Of a DNA stretch of 64,000 nucleotides, positions 16,990 through 25,430 are shown piece after piece (positions within the stretch are counted from its first letter, which is position 1; every line of letters starts with the position of its first letter). Under the pieces are notes generated by a model. It made no database searches, was not told the DNA's origin, and worked only from the letters and a program-made list of their open reading frames with translations. Both the position numbers and the translations under genes were made by a program. Source of the stretch: Marilutibacter penaei (GTDB lineage Bacteria > Pseudomonadota > Gammaproteobacteria > Xanthomonadales > Xanthomonadaceae); NCBI RefSeq assembly GCF_014145395.1, contig NZ_JACHTE010000002.1, forward strand, positions 310,001 through 374,000. Direction: 5' to 3'.

Positions 16990-18189
16990 TCAGAGCGCGG
17001 TGCCGGCGGCCTGTCCGGAGGCCCAGGCCCACTGGAAGTTGTAACCGCCGAGCCAGCCGGTGACGTCCACGACCTCGCCGATGAAGTACAGGCCGGGGAT
17101 CAGGCGGGATTCCATCGTGCGCGACGACAGTTCGCCGGTATCGACGCCGCCGAGGGTGACTTCGGCGGTGCGATAGCCCTCGGTGCCGCTCGCGACCAGC
17201 GGGAAATCGGACAACACCCGGGCCATCGCCTGCAGCTGCGCGGGCGTGAACTGGCGCATCGGGCGATGCGCGCGATCGCCCGGCAACCAGATGTCGCACA
17301 GGCGCTGTGCGAAGCGCTTGGGCATGGCCTCGGTGAGCACGGTCTTGAGTTCGGTGGCGGGCCGTTCGGCCTGGTGGCGCCGCAGCCAGTCGAGCGCGTC
17401 TTCGCCGGGCAGCAGGTCCAGCCGCAGGTCGTCGCCGGGCTGCCAGTACGAGGAGATCTGCAGGATCGCAGGCCCGCTGATCCCGCGGTGGGTGACCAGC
17501 ATCGTGTGGGTGAAGGCCTGGCCGTTGCAGCGGGCCGTGACCGGCAGGGCGACGCCGCTCAGCTCGGCCATGTGGTCCTGGTGTTTGCCACTGAGGGTCA
17601 GCGGCACCAGGCCCGCGCGCAGCGGCAGCACCGAATGCCCGAAGCGGCGCGCCAGGTCGTATCCGAAACCGCTGGCGCCCATACTGGGGATCGACAAGCC
17701 CCCGCTGGCGACGACCAGCGCGGGCGCGCGCAGGCGCCCGTGCGAGGTCTTCAGCGCGAAACGGCCATCGTCGGCGTGTTCGACGGATTCGATGCTGCAT
17801 GAGGTTTCGACCCGGACGCCGGCGGCCTCGCACTCGTCGAGCAGCATGCGGACGATGAGCTTCGACGACTCATCGCAGAACAGCTGGCCGAGCTCCTTCT
17901 CGTGGAACGCGATCCGGTGCCGCTCCACCATTTCGATGAAGTGCCAGGGCGTGTAGCGGGCGAGGGCGGACTTGCAGAAATGCGGATTCGCCGACAGGTA
18001 GTTCGCCGGCGTGGTGCCGGTGTTGGTGAAATTGCAGCGGCCGCCGCCCGACATCAGGATCTTCTTTCCGACGCGGTTCGCGTGCTCGACCACGCACACG
18101 CGCAGGCCGCGCTGGCCGGCCGCGATCGCGCACATCAGGCCGGCGGCACCCCCGCCCACCACCAGCGCATCGAAATCAGCCAGCGCCAC
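16990..18189 (-). CDS. FAD/NAD(P)-dependent oxidoreductase, HI0933/YhiN-BaiN-like
   Basis: About 399 residues from a GTG at 18189; the frame also extends to 18234. The GTG is preferred because it puts the Rossmann motif (ALVVGGGAAGLMCAIAAGQRG) at the usual distance and because a TAGAAT box at 18222-18227 lies between the two candidates. Other family marks are GKKILMSGGGRCNFTN, LVVASGGLSIPSMGASGFGYDLA, a central domain with TCSIE/HADDGRF, and LYFIGEVVDVTGWLGGYNFQWAWASG. The family has members that reduce C-C double bonds, but the physiological role here is unknown. It is a distant paralogue of the gene at 13932. Confidence 0.9.
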   Translation of the reverse strand: MALADFDALVVGGGAAGLMCAIAAGQRGLRVCVVEHANRVGKKILMSGGGRCNFTNTGTTPANYLSANPHFCKSALARYTPWHFIEMVERHRIAFHEKELGQLFCDESSKLIVRMLLDECEAAGVRVETSCSIESVEHADDGRFALKTSHGRLRAPALVVASGGLSIPSMGASGFGYDLARRFGHSVLPLRAGLVPLTLSGKHQDHMAELSGVALPVTARCNGQAFTHTMLVTHRGISGPAILQISSYWQPGDDLRLDLLPGEDALDWLRRHQAERPATELKTVLTEAMPKRFAQRLCDIWLPGDRAHRPMRQFTPAQLQAMARVLSDFPLVASGTEGYRTAEVTLGGVDTGELSSRTMESRLIPGLYFIGEVVDVTGWLGGYNFQWAWASGQAAGTAL

Positions 18190-18221
18190 CCATCCACCAT
18201 GATCATCCCGGAACAACGCGC

Positions 18222-18227
18222 ATTCTA
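18222..18227 (-). promoter_or_regulatory. -10-like TAGAAT for the flavoprotein gene
   Basis: On the minus strand TAGAAT lies 32 bases before the GTG at 18189 and would give a short leader. It argues against a start at 18234. Confidence 0.4.
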
Positions 18228-18253
18228 GCGGCACGGGCCGGGTGGCCTGCGGC

Positions 18254-18259
18254 TATGCT
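18254..18259 (+). promoter_or_regulatory. -10-like TATGCT six bases before ATG (leaderless geometry)
   Basis: TATGCT, six bases (gcgcgc), then the ATG at 18266. No Shine-Dalgarno is visible. Confidence 0.45.
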
Positions 18260-18265
18260 GCGCGC

Positions 18266-19189
18266 ATGTCCGCCCCATTCGTGTCCGAGGACGGCGTCGC
18301 CGCCAGCCGCTATCAGCTGTTGCCTGGCAGGTGGGCGAACCTGCTCGACGGCCTGTGCGCGGCGTTCCCGGGAATCCCACGGGAGACTTGGCAGGCGCGA
18401 TTCGAACGGGGACGCGTGCTGGACGCGAACGGCACGCCACTGCGGGCCGATGCGCCCTGGCGCGTGGGCCTGGAACTCCGCTACTTCCGCGAAGTCGAGG
18501 ACGAACCGCGCGTGCCGTTCGAGGCGCGCGTCCTGTATCGCGACGCGCGCCTGCTGGTGGCCGACAAGCCGCATTTCCTGCCGGTCACGCCGGCGGGTGG
18601 CCATGTCGCCGAAACCCTGCTGGCGCGCCTGCGACGTGAGACCGGGCTCGTCGACATCGCCCCCCTGCACCGCATCGACCGCGAGACGGCGGGTCTGGTG
18701 CTGTTCTCGCTGGACGCGGCGACCCGGCCGGCCTACGCCGCCCTGTTCGCCGGGCGCCGCATCCACAAGCACTACGAGGCCCTTGCCGGGCCGTTGCCCG
18801 GCATCGAGTTCCCCCACGTCCGGCGCAGCCGGATCGTCCGCGGTTCGCCCTTCTTCCGGATGCAGGAGGTTGAAGGCGTGGCGAACAGCGCGACCCGGAT
18901 CGAGGTGATCGAAGGTCCGGCCGGGGAGGGGCCTTGGCGCTATCGCCTGGTGCCGGTGACCGGGCGCAAGCACCAGTTGCGCCTGCACATGGCATCGCTG
19001 GGGGCACCGATCCTAGGCGACCGCACCTATCCGACGTCGTGCCCGCGCGCGCCGGGCGACTTCAGCGCGCCGCTCCAGCTGCTCGCGCGAAGCCTGCGCT
19101 TTCGCGATCCGGTCGACGGTCGGGAGCGGGCGTTCAAGAGCGGGTTCCGCCTCGACGGGCTCACACCCACTCGCGCGACGGCAGGGTGA
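18266..19189 (+). CDS. RluA-family pseudouridine synthase
   Basis: The 307-residue product has the catalytic motif PLHRIDRETAGLVLFS with Asp138, a preceding KPHFLPVTPAG block (RluA-family motif I) and the VTGRKHQLRLHMASLGAPILGDRTYP motif. Residues 15-75 may be a degenerate S4-like N-terminal region. It converts uridine to pseudouridine in rRNA or tRNA; the target position is unknown. The ATG has no Shine-Dalgarno but a -10-like box six bases upstream. Its 3' end overlaps the convergent amidotransferase gene by 29 bp. Confidence 0.9.
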   Translation: MSAPFVSEDGVAASRYQLLPGRWANLLDGLCAAFPGIPRETWQARFERGRVLDANGTPLRADAPWRVGLELRYFREVEDEPRVPFEARVLYRDARLLVADKPHFLPVTPAGGHVAETLLARLRRETGLVDIAPLHRIDRETAGLVLFSLDAATRPAYAALFAGRRIHKHYEALAGPLPGIEFPHVRRSRIVRGSPFFRMQEVEGVANSATRIEVIEGPAGEGPWRYRLVPVTGRKHQLRLHMASLGAPILGDRTYPTSCPRAPGDFSAPLQLLARSLRFRDPVDGRERAFKSGFRLDGLTPTRATAG

Positions 19190-19916
19190 CGCGGCGCTGC
19201 GGTCGGCCGACCAGGTCGAGGAAGGCATTGAACACCTGGGCGGACTGCGCCTTCATCGTCGCGATGTGGGCGCGGGTCTGTTGGCGGATTGCCTCGACAT
19301 CGGTCGCATGGCCGTGGTCGGCCAGCTCCTCGAGGTAGCGGGGATTGGCCAGCCAGCGTTCGATCAGCGGCTCGTCCATTTCCAGGTGGAACTGGAAACC
19401 GTAGGCGTTGTCGCCCCAGCGGAATGCCTGTGGCTCGCAGAGTGGCGAGCGCGCGAGGTGGGTAGCATCGCCGGGCACCTCGAAACTGTAGCGGTGCCAC
19501 TGGAACACCGGCGCGACCGCGCCCAGCGGAGCCAGGACCGGGTCGTTGCGACCGGCCTCGGTGGTGGCGAGCTCATGCCAGCCGACCTCCGGCACCGGGT
19601 GGCGCCGGATCGGCGCACCGAGCACATGCGCGAGCAGTTGCGCGCCCAGGCAGATGCCAAGCACCGGGCGTCCCAGCGTGAGCATCTGTTCGATCGCGCG
19701 CAGCTCGGCCAGCAGGTGGGGCCGGCTGTGCTTCTCCTCGACGTTCATCGGGCCGCCCAGTACCACGAGGCCGCGGTAGCGTTCCATGTTCGGCTGCAGG
19801 TCGGGCTCGCGCTCGAAATTGCTGAAGCGGATGCGGTGGCCACGCTGGCGGATCAGCGGGTCCAGCGTGCCCAGCGGCTCGGCGGCGACGTGTTGGAAGA
19901 CCTGGATGCGGGGCAT
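19161..19916 (-). CDS. Class I glutamine amidotransferase-like protein (GMP synthase-like)
   Basis: The product is 251 residues with an intact Cys-His-Glu triad: Cys89 in RPVLGICLGAQLLAHVLG, and His177 and Glu179 in AYGFQFHLEM. The oxyanion region is VVLGGPMNVEE. It resembles the stand-alone GATase1 group (YfeJ type) rather than guaA, since no synthetase domain or partner gene is near. The substrate may be gamma-glutamyl compounds, which is inference from relatives. The last codons overlap the 3' end of the convergent pseudouridine synthase gene. Confidence 0.9.
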   Translation of the reverse strand: MPRIQVFQHVAAEPLGTLDPLIRQRGHRIRFSNFEREPDLQPNMERYRGLVVLGGPMNVEEKHSRPHLLAELRAIEQMLTLGRPVLGICLGAQLLAHVLGAPIRRHPVPEVGWHELATTEAGRNDPVLAPLGAVAPVFQWHRYSFEVPGDATHLARSPLCEPQAFRWGDNAYGFQFHLEMDEPLIERWLANPRYLEELADHGHATDVEAIRQQTRAHIATMKAQSAQVFNAFLDLVGRPQRRVTLPSREWV

Positions 19917-20047
19917 GGGGCGCGGACCGCGAACGGCGGTGTGGGGTTCGCGCCACTATGCCAAAGCCGCGCCTCGCGGTGCAGCGGCCGCAGATGACCG
20001 CTGCTCAGGTCGCCATGCCGATCCGGCACAAGCGTTGGATGCGCCTA

Positions 20048-21862
20048 TCAGCGGCCGCGGTGCGGCTTCTTCGGTCCGGCGTGCCGGGGCTTGTGGCCCG
20101 GCTTGCCGGGATGCGGGCGGCGCGGTGGCCGGCCATCGCGGGCGTCGGCACCTGCTTCGCGCATGTCACCCGGCCGGCTGATCCGCAGCGGCTGGCCCGC
20201 CACGCGCACTTTCTTCAGGTGTTCCATCAGCTCGCGCGGCATGCCCTCGGGCAGGTCGACGAAGCTGTACTCCTGTTGGATGTCGATCCGGCCGATGTAG
20301 CGGCTTTCCAGCTCGGCCTCGTTGGCGATCGCGCCGACGATGTTGCCCGGCTTCACGCCATGGCGGTGACCGACCTCGATCCGGAAGGTTTCCATGCCGG
20401 CATCGGGCGTGTGGGTGGCGCGCCCACGCGGCGCTGCGTCGTCGAACATCGACTCGCCACGGTTGCGCGGTGCACGGTCGAACTCACCGCGCGGGCGGTC
20501 GCCACGCTCGGGACGCTCGGCGCGTGGCTTTTCCTTCGGCTTGTCGAGCAGCAGCGGCTGCTCGCCCTGCACCAGGCAGGCCAGCGCGGCCGCGATCTCG
20601 GCCATCGGCACGTTCTTCTCGCGCTCGTAGCGTTCGACGAGGTCGCGGAACATCGGCAGGTCGGCACGCTCCAGCGACTCGCCGATGCGGCCGAGGAACT
20701 TGTTGACGCGCTGCTCGTTGACCGTGTCGATGCTGGGCAGTTCCATCTGTTCGATAGTCTGCCGGGTCGCGCGCTCGATCGCCCGCAGCATGCCGCGCTC
20801 GCGCGGGGTGACGAACAGGATCGCGTCGCCACTGCGTCCCGCGCGGCCGGTGCGGCCGATGCGGTGGACGTAGCTCTCGGTGTCGTAGGGGATGTCGTAG
20901 TTCAGCACGTGGCTGATGCGCTCGACGTCCAGGCCGCGCGCGGCCACGTCAGTGGCGACCAGCACGTCGATCCGGCCGTCCTTGAGTTGCTGGACGGTGC
21001 GCTCCCGTTGCTGCTGCTGCACGTCGCCGTTGATCGCCGCGGCCGCGAAACCGCGGGCGGTGAGCTTCTCCGCGAGTTCCTCGGTGGCCTGCTTGGTGCG
21101 CGCGAAGATGATCATCGCGTCGAAGGGCTCGGCCTCGAGGATGCGGGTCAGCGCATCCAGTTTGTGCACGCCGCTGACCCACCAATAGCGCTGGCGGATG
21201 TTGTCGGACGTCGTTGTGCGGGCCTGGATCGCGATCTCGACCGGCTCGCGCAGGTAGGTCTGGGCGATGCGCTTGATCGGCGCCGGCATCGTCGCGGAGA
21301 ACAGCGCGACCTGGCGCGTTTCCGGGGTCTTCTTGAGCACGGCCTCCACATCGTCGATGAAGCCCATGCGCAGCATTTCGTCGGCTTCGTCGAGCACCAG
21401 GCACTCGAGTTCGGACAGGTCCAGCGACCCGCGCTCCAGGTGATCGATCACGCGGCCCGGCGTACCCACGACGACGTCGACGCCGCGGCGCAGCGCGGCC
21501 AGCTGCGGGTGGTAGCTCTGGCCGCCGTAGATCGGCAGCACGTGGAAGCCCGGCAGGTGGTTTGCGTACTTCTGGAACGCCTCGGCGACCTGGATCGCCA
21601 GTTCGCGGGTCGGCGCGAGCACCAGCGCACGCGGCTTTTTCTGCCCCGGCTGGGCGCGGGCCAGCACGGGCAGGGCGAACGCGGCGGTCTTGCCGGTACC
21701 GGTCTGGGCCTGGCCCAGCAGGTCGCGACCTTCCAGCAGGGGCGGGATGGTGGCGGCCTGGATCGGCGAGGGCGACTCATAGCCCACGGCGGACAGCGCC
21801 CTCAGCAACGGCTCGGGAAGCCCCAGGGCATCGAAGCCGGGGACAGGGGTGTCGTCACTCAT
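20048..21862 (-). CDS. deaD: DEAD-box ATP-dependent RNA helicase, DeaD/CsdA-like
   Basis: The 604-residue product has all helicase motifs in order: Q motif YESPSPIQAATIP, I AQTGTGKT, Ia PTREL, GG, II LVLDEADEML, III SAT, IV MIIFARTK, V ATDVAARGLDVERI and VI HRIGRTGRAG. After about residue 430 come a DeaD-type dimerisation region, a charged Arg/Pro/Asp linker, a DbpA-type RNA-binding domain (FRIEVGHRHGVKPGNIVGAIANEAELES) and a basic tail rich in His/Pro/Lys. The start at 21862 is chosen because MSDDTPVPGFDALGL matches family N-termini. DeaD helps 50S assembly and mRNA unwinding, particularly in the cold. Confidence 0.95.
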   Translation of the reverse strand: MSDDTPVPGFDALGLPEPLLRALSAVGYESPSPIQAATIPPLLEGRDLLGQAQTGTGKTAAFALPVLARAQPGQKKPRALVLAPTRELAIQVAEAFQKYANHLPGFHVLPIYGGQSYHPQLAALRRGVDVVVGTPGRVIDHLERGSLDLSELECLVLDEADEMLRMGFIDDVEAVLKKTPETRQVALFSATMPAPIKRIAQTYLREPVEIAIQARTTTSDNIRQRYWWVSGVHKLDALTRILEAEPFDAMIIFARTKQATEELAEKLTARGFAAAAINGDVQQQQRERTVQQLKDGRIDVLVATDVAARGLDVERISHVLNYDIPYDTESYVHRIGRTGRAGRSGDAILFVTPRERGMLRAIERATRQTIEQMELPSIDTVNEQRVNKFLGRIGESLERADLPMFRDLVERYEREKNVPMAEIAAALACLVQGEQPLLLDKPKEKPRAERPERGDRPRGEFDRAPRNRGESMFDDAAPRGRATHTPDAGMETFRIEVGHRHGVKPGNIVGAIANEAELESRYIGRIDIQQEYSFVDLPEGMPRELMEHLKKVRVAGQPLRISRPGDMREAGADARDGRPPRRPHPGKPGHKPRHAGPKKPHRGR

Positions 21863-21901
21863 CGGGGAAACCCTCGTACTGCCCGCGAGGGCCAAAGGCC
21901 C

Positions 21902-21907
21902 ATTCTA
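21902..21907 (-). promoter_or_regulatory. -10-like TAGAAT upstream of deaD
   Basis: On the minus strand TAGAAT lies about 40 bases before the ATG at 21862, giving a leadered transcript. The -35 is not clear. Confidence 0.4.
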
Positions 21908-21969
21908 CCGGGATGCCCCGGGAAGCGCCGGTGAAGGCGGGCGGGGCGGGCAGCGGTGTTGGGCCCTGT

Positions 21970-23052
21970 TCAGGCCAGCACAACGCGGTCGCGTCCGCGC
22001 TCTTTCGCTTCGCGCATCGCGGCTTCGGCGCGACGCGTGGCGCTCTTCAGCGGCTCGTTCGAACGCGTCTGGGTCACGCCGGCGCTCGCGCTCACCGCCG
22101 GGCCCATCCGCAATCCCGAGATTGCCGCGCGTATGCGCTCGGCCACGCGCATCGCGGCGGCGGCATTGCTGCCGGGCAGCAGGATCACGAAGGATTTCCC
22201 GCCGATCCGCGCGAGCAGGTCGCCATGGCGCAGATGCGCTTTCATCGCATCGGATGCGGCGGCGAGGATGGCATCGCCGTGGGTCTCGCCGACCTGTTCG
22301 TTGACCGCCTTGAAGTGGTCGAGGTCGAAATGGATGACCGAAAGCGGCTCGCGCATGTCGCGCTGGATCCGGTGCAGGCGATGGGCACGGGTTTCCCAGC
22401 CCTCCCGGTTGATGGTGTCCGTCAGGGTGTCGCGATGCAGGCGATGCAGCAGGCGCTGGCGGTGCAGGAAGACGTCCAGCGATGCCTTCAGCTGGGCGCG
22501 GCGCTGAATGAGACCGATCGCGCACCCCATCCCGAAGAACAGGAGGTAGGCGGCCCACAGCGCTGCGGGGGATTCCAGGTACCAGAGCAGGACCAGCAGG
22601 GGCATGACCAGGCCGGCGGCGGTCGCGGCAGCGGCCCAGCGCGAGATCGAATAGGGCAGGAAGATCACCGCCATCAGCATCAACGGGACGTGCGTGAGGC
22701 TCAGGCGAATCGGCTCGATCGCGGTGGTGAGGGCGATCGCGGTCCCGAACAGCAGGGCGTAGAAGCTGCCGAATACCTCGGCGGCGCGGCTGAAGCCGGA
22801 GAGCCAGGTCAGCGTGGCCAACGCCAGGAGGCCGAGCACCAGGGCGAGGCGCAGCAGCAGCGTCCACTGCGCCGCCTCGCCCAGGACCGCCACGTCGCGC
22901 GCCCAGCCGATCGCGAACAGGAACGGCATGCTGAACATCAGCACCTTCAGGCCTGTCCGCATCTTCGCGTAGGCGAAGCGACGGAAGCGCAGGTACTCGG
23001 CCTCGGGCAGGCGGTCCTCGGCCCAGCCCCTCGCGGAGAACAATGATTTCAC
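21970..23052 (-). CDS. Membrane GGDEF-domain protein with degenerate active-site motif
   Basis: About 360 residues from the GTG at 23052. Residues 33-180 form about six transmembrane helices, like a 7TM/MASE-type sensor, followed by a GGDEF domain (about 195-360). The domain core is recognisable (DTLTDTINREGWETR, IHFDLDHFKAVNEQVG, HGDAIL), but the catalytic GGDEF is GGKSF (284-288), so the metal/catalytic Asp-Glu pair is lost. It is probably not a diguanylate cyclase and may act as a receptor or an allosteric partner. No EAL domain is present. It is divergent from selO with 139 bp between. The start is the least certain part, since an ATG lies further inside. Confidence 0.8.
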   Translation of the reverse strand: MKSLFSARGWAEDRLPEAEYLRFRRFAYAKMRTGLKVLMFSMPFLFAIGWARDVAVLGEAAQWTLLLRLALVLGLLALATLTWLSGFSRAAEVFGSFYALLFGTAIALTTAIEPIRLSLTHVPLMLMAVIFLPYSISRWAAAATAAGLVMPLLVLLWYLESPAALWAAYLLFFGMGCAIGLIQRRAQLKASLDVFLHRQRLLHRLHRDTLTDTINREGWETRAHRLHRIQRDMREPLSVIHFDLDHFKAVNEQVGETHGDAILAAASDAMKAHLRHGDLLARIGGKSFVILLPGSNAAAAMRVAERIRAAISGLRMGPAVSASAGVTQTRSNEPLKSATRRAEAAMREAKERGRDRVVLA

Positions 23053-23191
23053 CCGTGTTCGCCCCCTTGACCTCTGGCGACCTCTGGCGCGCTCCCTCGC
23101 ATCCCTGGCACCGCTCCCACGGCGCCCGGCCCGGATCCGGAACGGACGAGGCCGGCTGGCCTTCGTCCCGCACATCCGTTCCAATGCCTTC

Positions 23192-24751
23192 ATGCCCAGT
23201 CTACGCTTCGACAATGCCTTTGTAAGCGGCCTGCCCGGAGACCCCGAGCGGGGCAGCGGGGTGCGGCAGGTGACCGGAGCCGCGTGGTCGTCGGTGATGC
23301 CGACGCCGGTGCGCGCGCCGCGGATGATCGCCGGGTCGGACGAGATGGCCGCGACACTGGGCCTTGATCCTGCATGGCTGTCGACCCCGGAAGCGGCGGC
23401 CGTGCTGTCCGGCAACCGCTTGCTGGACGGCATGGCGCCTTTCGCCGCCAACTATGGGGGGCATCAGTTCGGACACTGGGCGGGGCAACTCGGCGACGGC
23501 CGGGCGATCACGCTGGGCGAAGTACTGGACCCGACCGGCCAACGCTGGGAAATGCAGCTCAAGGGGGCGGGGCCGACCCCCTATTCACGAAGCGCCGATG
23601 GCCGGGCCGTGCTGCGTTCCTCCGTCCGCGAGTTCCTGTGCAGCGAGGCCATGCACCACCTGGGCATCCCCACGACACGGGCCTTGAGCCTGGTCGTCAC
23701 CGGCGAGGACGTGGTCCGGGACATGTTCTATGACGGGCACCCCGAGCCCGAACCGGGCGCCATCGTCTGTCGGGTGGCGCCGAGTTTCATTCGCTTCGGT
23801 CATTTCGAACTGCCCGCATCGCGTGGCGAGACCGGCCTGCTGCGCCAACTCGTGGACTTCTGCATCCGCCGTGACTTCCCGCACCTGCGGGGCCAGGGCG
23901 ACGCCCTGCTAAGTGACTGGTTCGCGGAGGTATGCGCGCGTACCGCCGTAATGGTGGCGCACTGGATGCGCGTGGGCTTCGTCCATGGCGTCATGAACAC
24001 GGACAACATGTCGATCCTCGGGCTCACGATCGACTATGGCCCGTACGGATGGATCGACGACTTCGACCCGGATTGGACGCCCAACACGACGGACCGCCAG
24101 CATCGGCGCTACCGCTTCGGTGCCCAGCCACAAGTGGCGTACTGGAACCTGGGGCGCCTGGCGGGCGCGCTTTCGCCCCTGGCGGGAGATGCCGCACCGT
24201 TGCAGGCGGGCCTTGCGCGATTCGTGGAGACCTTCAACCAGGCCGAGCGCGGCAACATCGCCGGGAAACTGGGGCTGGACGCATGTCGCGACGAGGACAT
24301 CGGGCTGATGCAGGACCTGCGCGGGTTGCTGCGCGAGGGCGAGGTCGACATGACCCTGTTCTTCCGCCTGCTCGGCGACGTGGATCCGGGCGCCCCCAAC
24401 CCGTCCGTTTTCGAGGAGGCCTTCTATTCGGACGTGGGGCGCGAAGGCATCGAAAGCCGCTTGCAGGCGTGGCTGCAGCGCTACGCCCTCCGGATCGTGG
24501 ACGACCCGCTGCCGGCCGAGCACCGCAAGGCGCTCATGGATGCCACCAATCCGCGCTACGTCCTGCGCAACTGCCTGGCACAACAGGCGATCGACCGGGC
24601 GGAGGCCGGCGACCTGCAGGGCATCGCCGATCTGCAGGCCGTGCTGCGCCGCCCCTACGATGTCCAGCCCGGGTGCGAGGCGTTTGCGGCCCGTCGACCG
24701 GACTGGGCACGCGACCGGCCGGGCTGCTCCATGCTGTCCTGCAGTTCATGA
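23192..24751 (+). CDS. selO: Protein adenylyltransferase SelO (YdiU, UPF0061)
   Basis: The product is 519 residues, the usual SelO length. Pseudokinase landmarks are present: FAANYGGHQFGHWAGQLGDGRA (glycine-rich region), EMQLKGAGPTPYSRSADGRAVLRSSVREFLCSEAMHHLGIPTTRAL, GFVHGVMNTDNMSILGLTIDYGPYGWIDDFDP (metal-binding Asn/Asp) and ERGNIAGKLG. The enzyme transfers AMP to Ser/Thr/Tyr of target proteins and is tied to redox stress. The protein ends CSMLSCSS. The position near the end that is selenocysteine in animal SelO is a cysteine here, as in other bacteria. TCCAAT six bases before the ATG is a weak -10-like box. Confidence 0.95.
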   Translation: MPSLRFDNAFVSGLPGDPERGSGVRQVTGAAWSSVMPTPVRAPRMIAGSDEMAATLGLDPAWLSTPEAAAVLSGNRLLDGMAPFAANYGGHQFGHWAGQLGDGRAITLGEVLDPTGQRWEMQLKGAGPTPYSRSADGRAVLRSSVREFLCSEAMHHLGIPTTRALSLVVTGEDVVRDMFYDGHPEPEPGAIVCRVAPSFIRFGHFELPASRGETGLLRQLVDFCIRRDFPHLRGQGDALLSDWFAEVCARTAVMVAHWMRVGFVHGVMNTDNMSILGLTIDYGPYGWIDDFDPDWTPNTTDRQHRRYRFGAQPQVAYWNLGRLAGALSPLAGDAAPLQAGLARFVETFNQAERGNIAGKLGLDACRDEDIGLMQDLRGLLREGEVDMTLFFRLLGDVDPGAPNPSVFEEAFYSDVGREGIESRLQAWLQRYALRIVDDPLPAEHRKALMDATNPRYVLRNCLAQQAIDRAEAGDLQGIADLQAVLRRPYDVQPGCEAFAARRPDWARDRPGCSMLSCSS

Positions 24752-24804
24752 TTCCTCGACGCGCCCGGGTGTATGACGGCCGGGTCCCACCACGCGAGAG
24801 CACC

Positions 24805-25398
24805 ATGTCCAGCCGCATTCTTTCCCGCGCACTGCCGGCCGCGCTGTCGGTCACTCTGTTCTGGCTGGCGGGCTGCGCGTCCAGTGGCGGCAGCCCGACC
24901 GCCACGACGACCGCCGAAGGCTATCGGATCGGAAGCGTGGCCTCCGTGCACGTGGACGAGGGCTACTTCACCCTGGCCGAAGATGCCCGGACCGGGAGTG
25001 CGCTGGGACAGGGCGGCGAGACGCGTGTTCCGGTGGGACGGGCGACCGGCGCAAGTGGCCTGCGGGTGGGCAACCGGGTCCGGGTCCTGACCGACGCCGC
25101 GCGTGGCGGCGAAGCCGTCGACGTACAGGTGCTGAACGCACCGGCACAGCCGCTTCCCTGGGGCAGCTACCTGCATGGCAGCATCGCCTCGATCAACCAT
25201 GCCAGCGGGACCGCGACCATCCAGCAGGTCGGCAGCCTCAATGCCGTCCGGGTAAGGCACGACGCCTCTACCGTGGCAGTCGCGCTGGATGGCTCGCCGC
25301 TGCCGCTCTCGGCGTTGCGGGAGGGGGATGAGGTCGACATCGTCCTCCGGCTGGTACAGCCGGACCCGGTCGCGACCCGGATCGTGCGGATCGACTAG
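24805..25398 (+). CDS. Lipoprotein of unknown function
   Basis: The product is 197 residues with a lipoprotein signal (lipobox LAGC, Cys about 24), then a Ser/Thr/Gly linker. The remainder is beta-rich, with two OB-like repeats: GSVASVHVDEGYFTLAEDA/VGNRVRVLTD and GSIASINHASGTATIQQVGS/EGDEVDIVLR. Each has the pattern strand-turn-strand with a later GxxVxV strand. The repeats suggest a tandem DUF5666/OB-fold-like outer-membrane lipoprotein. Function is unknown. The start is fixed by the signal peptide. Confidence 0.7.
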   Translation: MSSRILSRALPAALSVTLFWLAGCASSGGSPTATTTAEGYRIGSVASVHVDEGYFTLAEDARTGSALGQGGETRVPVGRATGASGLRVGNRVRVLTDAARGGEAVDVQVLNAPAQPLPWGSYLHGSIASINHASGTATIQQVGSLNAVRVRHDASTVAVALDGSPLPLSALREGDEVDIVLRLVQPDPVATRIVRID

Positions 25399-25418
25399 GG
25401 CGAGCGGAGCCGGCCCGC

Positions 25419-25424
25419 TAGAAT
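25419..25424 (+). promoter_or_regulatory. -10-like TAGAAT six bases before ATG (leaderless geometry)
   Basis: TAGAAT, six bases (ggccgg), then the ATG of uup at 25431. No Shine-Dalgarno lies between them. Confidence 0.5.
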
Positions 25425-25430
25425 GGCCGG

